Part shown: positions 53,353 through 62,698 of the stretch, in pieces | Numbering within the stretch: position 1 is the stretch's first letter | How the letters are laid out: every line of letters begins with the position of its first letter | DNA from: Platanthera guangdongensis | Taxonomy: Eukaryota; Streptophyta; Magnoliopsida; Asparagales; Orchidaceae | Assembly (NCBI GenBank): GCA_039583875.1 | Contig: CM077165.1 | Span: 65,894,757-65,958,756 of the forward strand | Length of the DNA: 64,000 nucleotides | Direction of reading: 5' to 3' | Made by a program: the position numbers and the translations under genes | Notes under the pieces: model-generated | Databases searched by the model: none | What the model saw: only the letters and a program-made list of their open reading frames with translations | Told to the model about the DNA's origin: nothing

Positions 53353-54761
53353 AAGGGTCCATTGGAGTCAACCCAAAGCGGCCAATTTGACATAGGACCA
53401 CCATATGCTTAAATTGGGCAAGGTGCCCTAACAAAGGGGAGTTAGCCTCTAATGTGCCCAACCAACCTTGCCCAGGTCTTCCTAGACATAAAGTGAGGTC
53501 AATGGGTCACTAAGGACACATTGGGTGCAGTCCTAGAGACCAAGTTGACCCAAGTCAACTCAAGCCCCAAAGTCATCAAAGTGCCCTTACCAAGGGTCAA
53601 GTGACCTCCAAGGTGCCAATTCAACCCTACCCAACCCAATATATACCTTAGGGGAGGCCAATGGGTCACCAGGGACCCATTGGGTTCAACCCAAATGGTC
53701 ATGTTTACCAAGGTCAACTCTACCTTAAGGTTAAGTCAAATTTGCCCAAATAAGCTAACCCAAGCTCAAGCCCATTTCCCCCCATTTGGGCTAGCCTTGA
53801 TATCATCGAAATGATGAATGAGTGGGCTGCAAATAGTCTAGAGTGATGAACAAATTCGGCCTTGATGGGCAGGAGAGAGAAAGCTCCAATTTCCCTTTAA
53901 TGGAGGAGAGAGAAATGGAGTAAAGGCCATCCAAGCCATGGGGAAGCCAAGGGTCATTCTTCTCTGCTTGGTTCACCTCCCCTAACAGACCTGAGAAGAT
54001 CAGGAGGATTTCCAGGCTCTTCCACTGGCTGGATGCACTGAACCACCAAGGCCGAGAGGTAGCTTTCAAGGCCATTAATGGCCATTGATGATCCAGCCTC
54101 ACCTCTCCCCATCTGAGGCTTTAAACACCTTCAGTGGGCCGAGAGGAGGATTTCCCAATCCTTACCTGAGGAAATCGAGCCACCCCACTTTGTAGTTGCA
54201 GAAACCGAGTGGAGCCACCTTTAAGGATGGTTTCCCAGCGATCTTCTCGACTTCAGGCCGCCGGCATGGTCCTCCTCCTCCCCTAATCTCATGGTTAGAT
54301 CGTAGCAATGTCTAGGTTCAAGGTTCGGGCTCAATTGATCCCGGACCAATTTCATTTTTCCATGGTTTCGGGCCGAGAATTAACTTGGTAGAACTGCTGG
54401 AATATGCCCCTCTGGCAGCTGTGCCGCCGCCTGGCGACAGCCACCGCCTCAACGGAGGTGATGGTGGCGGTGGCCGGCCGGGGCAGGGGCTGGATTGCCG
54501 GCGGCAGGGCTTGAAAAGAGCTCTAGGTGGGATGAATATAGGCCATCGGCTGGAGCTAGACGATGACGGGATACTGTCCAAGGCGCGCCAAGATTCGTGT
54601 TATGTCAAACCTTAAACTATAGGATATATTTCCATACTATTTCATTTCTGTCACAGATTTTACTTTTAATGTTTCTATTTATTAAAAATATTTAAAGCTA
54701 TATCAGAAAACGTGGTCAACATAGAAAATGTAGCCCTTGATGTCTAGTTGAATTTCAAATT
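53353..54761 (+). repeat. Gypsy-5 LTR fragment
   Basis: Plus-strand LTR of the Gypsy-2 type without its start: it begins at AAGGGTCCATTGGAGTC, which matches an internal point about 235 bp into the Gypsy-4 LTR. It then follows the Gypsy-2 LTR through the GTCAA-rich part, the GC-rich block (54240-54600) and GTCACAGATTTT at about 54650. It is clearly diverged from Gypsy-2, so it is older or from another subfamily. Cut at 54761 by Copia-4. No coding sequence. Confidence 0.8.
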
Positions 54762-54906
54762 TGTTGGGTACACCGATTTAAATGTACCTGATTTGAAGAA
54801 GCCTCACCCAACTCAATGATATACATCAAAATGTATTTGATGTATTTTGAGTTACTTGTGCAGGTTAAGTATTTGCAGGACTGAAGCAAAAGTTTCTAAG
54901 TCCATG

Positions 54907-55850
54907 TGTCGACACCCAGAGGGAAAGTGTCGACACTTAAGAAGACTTGTGTCGACACCCAGACAAGCAGTGTCGACACTTGGAGTCATTGTGTCGACAC
55001 CAGGGATGCTGAGTCGACACCAGACAGAAAGTGTCGACACAAGGAGCTGTGTCGACACTCAATAAAGAAACGCCAGTAAAGCAGTGTCGACACTTAACAG
55101 TTGTGTCGACACCAAGTGAAGCTGTGCCTACACCAGAAAGTGTCGACACTTGGAGGCTGTGTCGACACTCAGCAAAAGTATGTAGAGACTAAGTACAAGT
55201 GTCGACACCCAGAACAATATGTCGACACTCAGCAGAAGAGTCAACACTTGAAGTAAGTGTCGACACCCAGAACTATGTGTCGACACTCAGCAGAAGAGTC
55301 AACACTTGAAGTAAGTGTCGACACCCAGAACAATGTGTCGACACACAGCTGAAGACTCAACACTTGAAGAAAGTGTCGACACAAGGAGCTGTGTCGACAC
55401 TTAGCAAAGAACAACAAAGTTCAACAAAATATTCTAAGTACAAGTATCGACACTAAAGGAATGTGTCGACACACAGCCAGGGTCTCGACTGAAGAAGAAA
55501 GTGTCGACACCGAAAGCAATGTGTCGACACTCAACAAGTATCAACAATGAAGATGTGTCGATACCAAGAAGCAGTGTCGACACTTAACAGATTCAACACA
55601 TGAAGATGTGTCGACACAAAGGTGTTGTGTCGACACTTAGAAAAATTCAGCAAAATACTGAAGTCCAAGTACTTGTGTCGACACTCAATTTCAGTGTCGA
55701 CACATGAAGAAGAAATTGTGTCGAGATACAAAATCTACAACACATGGAGTTGTGTCGACACATTGTAGACTAGTGTCGACACTTAGACAACTTGTGTCGA
55801 CACTTGGTCTATAAGTGTCGAAACTTATAGACAGAAAGTCTCGACACTTC
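54907..55850 (+). promoter_or_regulatory. U3 array of the palindrome GTGTCGACAC (Copia-4)
   Basis: About thirty perfect or near-perfect copies of the 10-bp palindrome GTGTCGACAC. In the first part they are spaced 21-22 bp centre to centre (spacers of 11-12 bp such as CCAGAGGGAAA), that is two helical turns; later spacing is looser. The array ends about 130 bp before the TATA box. Confidence 0.85.
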
Positions 55851-55981
55851 TAGACAGTTACAGAATTTCCAAGAACTGACTGGATGACTTGACAGCTGCC
55901 ATTCCAGCCGGTCTATAGCACCTGTCAGAGTTGTCAGAATTCAGTTATGGACCGGACCAGCCGGTTACCATGAAGAAGGCC

Positions 55982-55989
55982 TATAAATA
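55982..55989 (+). promoter_or_regulatory. TATA box of the Copia-4 LTR
   Basis: TATAAATA in GGCCTATAAATAGGC, about 1220 bp into the LTR, downstream of the palindrome array. Confidence 0.75.
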
Positions 55990-56445
55990 GGCTTATACTG
56001 TCTACAGAAGAAGTGGATTAAAAAAAGAGGATTTATGAAGTGGTTCAAGTGATCATTCACAAGAGAAACACACAAGAAGATCTAGCTTTCAAGTGAAGAT
56101 CTAAGAAGTTGGAGAGAGAGATCTCCATCCAAGAAATCAGCTGTTGGAACTCAGCTGAGAAGAAGGATTCAGATTGGTCTGAATCTTAAGAAGCAGAGAT
56201 CAAGGATCAACTGCAGAGGAATCAGTCTTATTGTGTTCTACTTTCAAGAAGCTTTGAAGAAAGCCAAGTCAGATTGATTTCAGCTGAGTTCTTCCAAGAA
56301 CTCATCAAGAATCTCACAACTTATCTCTCTTTCATCTAAGTTGTTGAGTTTATACATTTTGTATTCATTATAACTTGTAGGGTCCTTAGGGATCTGAGAT
56401 TGTAAGCCTGCAATTATAAAGGTTGAGGGTAGGAGAGTTAAATCT

Positions 56446-56543
56446 CTGAGTGTAGGCCTTGGTGGCTGAGTGTAGGCCTTAGTGGCTGAGTGTAGGCCTT
56501 TGTGGCTGAGTGTAGGCCTTTGTGGCTGAGTGTAGGCTTTGTG
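56446..56543 (+). repeat. 20-bp tandem repeat in the Copia-4 LTR
   Basis: CTGAGTGTAGGCCTTNGTGG is repeated about five times. It lies downstream of the TATA box, so it would be in the transcript. Confidence 0.85.
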
Positions 56544-56809
56544 AAAAGCTGAGTTGTAGGGCCTTGGGCCTGAGGTGTAGGAGCCTGTTTTGGGTTCTGA
56601 GATAGTGGAGGAGTTTGGCCGAATCTAGTACACTGCTAGATAGGCGAAGGGGGAAAGTGGATGTACCCAAAGCTTACGGAACCACTATAAAACTCTGTGT
56701 CTACTGTGTGATTGTTGTTGGCTGTGATTGCTGCATATGTGCTGTGATATAGTAGATAGAATTCTGTGATATTATCTGATTGCTGCATAAAAAGTTAAAA
56801 AGATTCAAG

Positions 56810-56842
56810 TCACCTATTCACCCCCCCCCCCCCTCTAGGTGA
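56810..56842 (+). other. U5 hairpin with poly-C loop (Copia-4)
   Basis: TCACCTA, a loop of TTCA plus thirteen or so C and TC, then TAGGTGA, 19 bp before the LTR end. Same stem as Copia-1. Confidence 0.7.
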
Positions 56843-56863
56843 TTAGGTACAATATCTTTCAAG

Positions 56864-56874
56864 TGGTATCAGAG
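56864..56874 (+). other. primer binding site of Copia-4
   Basis: TGGTATCAGAG, two bases after the LTR end; initiator Met tRNA complement. Confidence 0.9.
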
Positions 56875-56966
56875 GGAGGTTCCTCAAAAAGGGACATAAC
56901 TGTCTGAGGAGATTCTGTTGGCAAATTCAGGTTAAGTCAATTACAGATTCAAGAAAATCAAGAACC

Positions 56967-57914
56967 ATGGGTTCCACTGAAAATCACAAGGAATTGGGAT
57001 CCATGAAACTACCTATATGTAGGAAGGAAATCTTTGGCATATGGAAGGAAAGGGTGAGGCTGTTTATGGAAGCCTCAGACCCTAGGATTTATATCACAGT
57101 AAAGGAAGGGCCATATGTGCCCATGAAGGTGTCAGTATTAGATGCAACTCAGAGAACACCTAAGGATTTTTCTGAAATGACAAAGGATGAGATTGTCCTA
57201 GCCACCATGGACAAAAGGGCTCAGAACATTATAGTGAGTGCCATAGATGATGCAACTTTTCAGAATCTAATACACTGTAAGACAGCCAAAGAGATGTGGG
57301 ATACTCTTATTGTGTATATGGAGGGTTCTGAAGAGGTCAGGCAAGACAGAAAATCCTTGCTAAATCAAGAGTATGAAAGTTTTAGACAAGGAAAGGGTGA
57401 TAGCATAACTGAGTGCTATAATAAGTTCTACAGGATAGTGAATGAACTCATGTCCTATGGCAGAGAGTTCAGTAATTATGAACTCAATGACAAGTTTCTA
57501 AGGTCCCTAACAAAAGATTGGGACACCAAGATCTGTGCCATTAGAGAAATGGCTAAGTTGGCAGAAATTCCTCCACCTACACTGTTTAGCAAATTGTTGT
57601 CTTATGAAATGCAGTTGACAGTGAGGAAAGAAGAGGAGAAATCCACAAGAAATGAACATAAGGAAAGGACAGTGGCCTTTAAATCAGAAGCCCCCAGAAA
57701 GTACAGAGGTAAGTCACCTACTCCACCTCCAAAGGTTGCTGAATCTGAGTCAGATGAGTCAGTCAGTACAAAGTCTGAAAGCATTGAAAGTGATGAGTAC
57801 TTTGCTGCCTTCACTAGACATTTTCAGAAGTTCTTGAAGAAGAAACAGTGGAGGTCAAGGCCATCTACTTCACAGGGAAAGGAAGACTCTTATCAAAAAA
57901 AAAGAAGTCTTTAA
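56967..57914 (+). pseudogene. gag: Copia-4 gag, N-terminal part up to a frameshift
   Basis: 315 codons from ATG 56967. Copia gag domain with IWKERVRLFMEASDP near 25, EMWDTLIVYMEGSEE near 110 and LNDKFLRSLTKDWDTKICAIREM near 180, close to Copia-1. It then becomes basic and Ser-rich. The frame runs into TAA after a run of nine A (57894-57903); the downstream part of gag is in another frame, so one base was lost or gained in the run. Slippage on the A run could in principle restore some product, but the next frame meets a stop soon after. Confidence 0.9.
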
Positions 57915-59011
57915 AGAAAGACAAGAAAAAGTCAAAGTCTAGCAAAGCTACACTATCAAAAATTGTGTGATATTGCTGTAATAGACAAGGTCATGTGATA
58001 GCAGATTGTCCTGAGAAGAGAAAGGAGTCTAGTGACAAGAAAAGGAATCAATACAAGGGCAAGAAGGAGAAGTCTTTTGTTGCCAAAAAGGACAAGACCC
58101 TGTCAGATATCTCTTCTTCAGAAACTGAGTCAGATACTGAAGCATATATAGGGCTGTTTGCTGAGGAAGAAGAAGAAGAGTTCATGCAGATTATGAATTC
58201 TATTTATGAACAAGAAGACATTCAATGCCAAGGGCTAATGGAATTGACAGAAAATGACAAAATCCTGGAGCAGCCAGGACCTAGTAAGGTACAAAGTTCA
58301 ACTTTAAGTTCAGTTTCTTGTGCCAGTACAGAATCAGATTCCTCCTTATCAAATGATGAGAGTACATCTGAGTCTGAAGAAGATATTCATCAGTTGATAT
58401 ATGAATATCAAGTACTGTTGCAAGCTTACAAGAAGAGCAAGTCCCTAGCTAAAAGTCAGGCAAAGGAAATTGCTGATCTTAAAGCTGCTGCAACTGAGTT
58501 TGAGAAGTCTTTTGATCAAAAACTTAATGAGATAGCCAGATTGAAGCACATAACTATGATTCAAATGGGAACTATATCATTTAAGAATGATCAAATCAAG
58601 AGTCTGGAGATTAATCTTCAGAAGGAGAAGGACTTAATTGCTAGGTTTTCTAAACCTAAGTCAGTTCTACCTTTGATTGATGAATTTGTTCATCAAAAAG
58701 GTAAAGCTGGACTTGGTTTTACAAGACCTGCAAGGACTGTTCAGTCCAAGTCTATGTCCAAGGGCAAAGCTCCAACACTCAACAAGCCAGCTGTGGCTAA
58801 AACAACAAAGACTGTACCTAAGCAAAGGTACAATAAGTTTGAGTGTTGGTGCTGTGGCAAAGTTGGCCACTTTGCAATGGACTGTTGGCACAATGTTAGT
58901 GCCAAAGTGAGTAGCAAACTGCCTGTTGGAAAACCAACAGGTAGCCTTGTCAGAATGCAAACTAACAAGTACCAAGGACCCAAGAATTCTTTGGGTTCTA
59001 AGGTTCATTAA
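57915..59011 (+). pseudogene. gag: Copia-4 gag, C-terminal part (zinc knuckles and coiled coil)
   Basis: In the shifted frame the first zinc knuckle has a TGA in place of its first Cys (57967-57969): stop, then YCCNRQGHVIADC. The rest is open to TAA at 59011: acidic Ser/Glu-rich regions, a coiled-coil-like stretch (SLAKSQAKEIADLKAA and following, about 150 codons in), and a second knuckle CWCCGKVGHFAMDC near the end. Two knuckles with a coiled coil between them differ from Copia-3, which shows one. The TAA is in frame with pol. Confidence 0.85.
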
Positions 59012-62000
59012 TCTATTTTGCAGGTGAGTCCAAGTGGCCATGCCCCAATATGGTACTTGGACAGTGGTTGTTCCAGACATATGACTGGAACAAAGGGATT
59101 ACTAAGGGACTACATTCCAATCAAAGATGGTCCAAAAGTCACCTTTGGTGGTTCTGAAAAAGGAATCATCAAAGGGTTTGGTAACATTTCTAGTAACTTA
59201 GTTACCATTACTCAAGTGGCTTATGTTAAAGGGTTGAAACACAACCTAATAAGTATAAGTCAATTAAGTGATGTAGGGTATGACATCTCATTTGTTAAGG
59301 ATGGTTGTCATATCAAGAGGTCAAATGATCAAGAGATCATTTTGACTGGTTATAGAAAGAGGAATGTCTACTGCCTAGACATTATGTGTGAGACCAATGG
59401 TTCTCAAGTGTGTCTTGTAGCTGATGAGACAGTCTTTCATTGTGTCAAATGGCACAAGAGGCTAGCCCATCTAAACTACAAGACAATTGGCAAACTCTTT
59501 AGCAAAGTGTTAGTGAGGAATGGTCCTCAAGTTAAGTGTGTTAAAGATGGTATTTGCTCAGCTTGTCAAAAGGGCAAGCAGACTAAATCCACCATTAGAA
59601 GCATAGAAAACAAAGATGCTGTGAGGTGCTTATACCTCTTGCATATGGATCTCTTTGGTCCAATGCCAGTTCACAGCCTAGGTAGGAAGGTCTACACCTT
59701 TGTAGTTGTAGATGACTACTCAAGGTTTTCCTGGGTGTTCTTTCTTAGACAGAAATCTGAAACACCCAATGTCTTCTATAGCTTTGTTAGACAAATTTAG
59801 AATGAACTAAATAGTACAGTGGTCAAAATAAGAAGTGACCATGGTACTGATTTTCAGTCTGATAGCATGACAAATCTATGTGAAGACTTTGGGATATTTC
59901 AAGAGTTTTCTTCACCAAGAACACCTCAGCAAAATGACATTGCTGAGAGGAAGAATAGAACCTTGATTGAGGCTGGTAGGACCCTTTTAAGTGATACATC
60001 ACTACCAGAATATTTCTGGGCTGAAGCAGTTAATACTGCATGCCATGTTATCAATTGGGCTACCATAACTAAAAGCCTCAACAAGACCCCCTATGAGGTT
60101 GTGAAAGGCAGGAAACCAAACCTATCCTACTTCAGGATCTTTGGTTGTAAGTGCTTCATACTTAACAATGGAAAGTCTTACTTGACTAAGTTTGCTGCCA
60201 AGTCCCAAGAGGGAATTTTTGTTGGGTACAGCAACAATAGTAAGGCTTATAGAGTCTATAACTTGTCTACTCAAGTTGTAGAAGAGACTATACATGTAGT
60301 ATTTGATGAAACTAGGCTTATTAACAATGAGTTGTCTAGTAGTGTATGCAGCCCCACAGGTTTAACAAAGAAGATGGACAAGCTCACTCTAGAAGAAGAA
60401 TCTACTGCAAGACAGCAAGTAGAAGACAGTGGCAATTGTCCAGGGGGAGTACTACATGTACCAAATGCAGAAGAAGTTCAAGGAGTACAGCATGATGAAG
60501 ATGTTGAAGAAGTTCAACCTGAAGTCAGGATGCCTCCACCCAATAGGCATCTTAGAGATCATCCAGCTGAACAAATCATTGGTGATCCAAGACAAGGGGT
60601 ACAAACAAGGAGCAGAAACTTGAATGCAGCAATCTACTCCAGTTTCCTATCCTAAGTTGAACCTAAGAAGTTTGAAGAAGCCATCCAAGACCCTCTTTGG
60701 ATTGAGGCAATGCAAGAAGAACTCAATCAGTTCAAGAGATGCAAGGTCTGGGAGCTTGTTTCTAAACCTAAAGACCACAATATAATTGGAACCAAGTGGA
60801 TCCATAGGAACAAGATGGATGAGCAAGGAGTCATCATTAAGAACAAAGCAAGACTGGTTGCTAAAGGATATAGGCAGGAAGAAGGTATTGATTTTGATCA
60901 AACCTTTGCTCCAGTAGCCAGACTGGAAGCCATAAGAATGTTCCTGGCCTATGCAACCTTTCAAGGATTCAAAGTTTACCAAATGGATGTCAAGTCAGCA
61001 TTTCTAAATGGTAATCTTAAAGAGGAAGTCTATGTGGAACAGCCCTCAGGTTTTGTTGATCCAACTCTACCTAATCATGTCTATAGACTTAGGAAAGCTT
61101 TATATGGGTTAAAGCAAGCCCCTAGGGCTTGGTATGAAACCCTGTCTAGTTTCCTCATTGAGAATAAGTTCACAAGGGCGAAAATAGACAAGACTCTATT
61201 CCTTAGGGAATCTAGAGGCAAAGTAATACTAGTCCAAATATATGTAGATGACATTATATTTGGGTCTACTGAAAATAGCATTTGCAAAAAGTTTGCAAAG
61301 CTAATGCAAGGTCAATTTGAGATGAGTAGTATGGGAGAGCTAAAGTTCTTCTTGGGTCTCCAAGTAAGACAGACTGAGAGTGGTTTATCCATATGCCAGT
61401 CCAAGTTCACCCTAGAACTCATAAGGAAGTATGGTATGGATTCATCCAGCACCATGAAGACTCCTATGGGGTCAAGTATGTCTCTTAGCAAGGATGATGC
61501 AGGAAGCCTGTAGATGAAACCTTGTATAGAGGGATAGTTGGCTCCTTATTATACTTGACTGCAAGTAGACCAGATATCATGTATGCTACATGTGTCTGTG
61601 CAAGGTATCAAGCCTGCCCTAAAGAGTCTCATTTGAATGCAGTCAAAAGGATATTGAGATATCTAAAGGGAACTCCTTATCTAGACCTCTGGTACCCTAG
61701 GAATGGGGATTTTGATCTAACAGGTTATTCAGATGCAGACTTTGCGGGATGCAAAGAAGACAGAAAAAGCACTACTGGAACCTGTCAATTCCTAGGTGGA
61801 AGACTGATTTCTTGGAGTAGCAAAAAGCAAACAAGTGTGGCTATCTCCACTGCAGAATCAGAATATGTGGCAGCAGGAAGTTGCTGTGCTCAACTTCTGT
61901 GGATACAACATCATCTTGAGGACTATGGATTTCAGGTAAGTAGAACTCCACTCTTCTGTGATTTTACAAGTGTTATTTCAATTGCACATAACCATGTTTC

Positions 62001-62184
62001 ACATAGTAGAACTAAACATATTGAGATAAAATATCATTTTCTTAGGGAGCATGTAGAGAAGGAAGATATTTTACTAGAATATGTTAAAACTGATAATCAA
62101 CTAGCTGATATGTATACTAAGCCCCTAGAAGAAACTAAGTTCAATAGGTTTAAGATTGAACTAGGAATGATAAACTTAGAGTAA
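59012..62184 (+). pseudogene. pol: Copia-4 pol: protease, integrase, RT, RNase H
   Basis: Same frame as the end of gag, after a single TAA. Protease [13 protein letters not shown]; zinc finger HKRLAHLN and CSACQKGK; integrase HMDLFGP, SDHGTDF and [27 protein letters not shown] and YVDDIIFGS; RNase H SDADFAGCKEDRKSTTG, AESEYVAAGS and TKHIEIKYHFLRE. Damage: TAG at 59798-59800 within integrase, TAA at 60653-60655 before RT (Gln codons in the related sequence), and a one-base deletion near 61502 that shifts the frame in the RT/RNase H linker. The Arg that is a stop in Copia-3 is intact here (QAPRAWYE). Confidence 0.93.
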
Positions 62185-62698
62185 GTTTATAGTATTGGAA
62201 ATTGGCTAAGTAAAAAGGTGTCGACACACAGAGATATCTGTGTCGACACAAAAAATTGGTGTCGACACTTCAGGGAAAAGGTGTCGACACATCTAGAAAG
62301 TTAGTGTCGACACTTCAGAATATTAGTGTCGACACATGACAAGTTGGTGTCGACACAACCAAGGTGGTGTCGACACATAGTGTTTACTCAGAGTTATCTA
62401 AGTAAAGTCTCGACTAACTGTCGAGTTAAGTGGTGTCGACACATAAACAAGTGTCGACACATATAATCTGTTGACTAAACTTGTGTCGACACGTGAGTGT
62501 CGAGACATTATAAGTCAGTGTCGACACTTATTGACAGTGTAGACACAATTTAAGTTGGCTGCCCGCCTTTTCATCTTCAAAAGTAGAAAGGTATAAATAG
62601 GGTTTTGCCTTAGTCTGTCGACATGCTTTCAAAAGTTTCGAGACCAAAACTTCTGTGTCGACACCTCTCTTCTCTCCAGTCAAATTCATGAAACCCTA
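62185..62698 (+). promoter_or_regulatory. pol-ORF3 spacer with GTGTCGACAC array and TATA box: candidate internal promoter (Copia-4)
   Basis: Starting 34 bp after pol, about a dozen GTGTCGACAC palindromes fill 62218-62530, the same motif as in the LTR U3. TATAAATA follows at 62592-62599 and the ORF3 ATG at 62699, 107 bp later. One more palindrome lies in the leader at about 62655. No ORF crosses the spacer. Confidence 0.68.
62592..62599 (+). promoter_or_regulatory. candidate TATA box for ORF3 (Copia-4)
   Basis: TATAAATA in GGTATAAATAGGG, the same octamer as the LTR TATA box at 55982. Confidence 0.62.

Larger units (their letters stand above)
54762..56861 (+). repeat. 5' LTR of Copia-4 (2100 bp)
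   Basis: TGTTGGGTACACC to AATATCTTTCA. U3 is dominated by about thirty GTGTCGACAC palindromes (54907-55850), followed by a TATA box at 55982. A 20-bp tandem repeat lies at 56446-56543 and a C-loop hairpin near the end. Confidence 0.93.

Noticed and set aside
54847..55149. Short ORFs with VSTP/SVDT repeats in the Copia-4 U3
   Set aside because: Produced by the GTGTCGACAC array lying upstream of the TATA box, so not transcribed from the LTR promoter.
54907..55850. Regularly spaced short repeats that look like a CRISPR array
   Set aside because: Repeats are only 10 bp, palindromic and imperfectly spaced, the spacers are not unique targets, and the context is a plant LTR.
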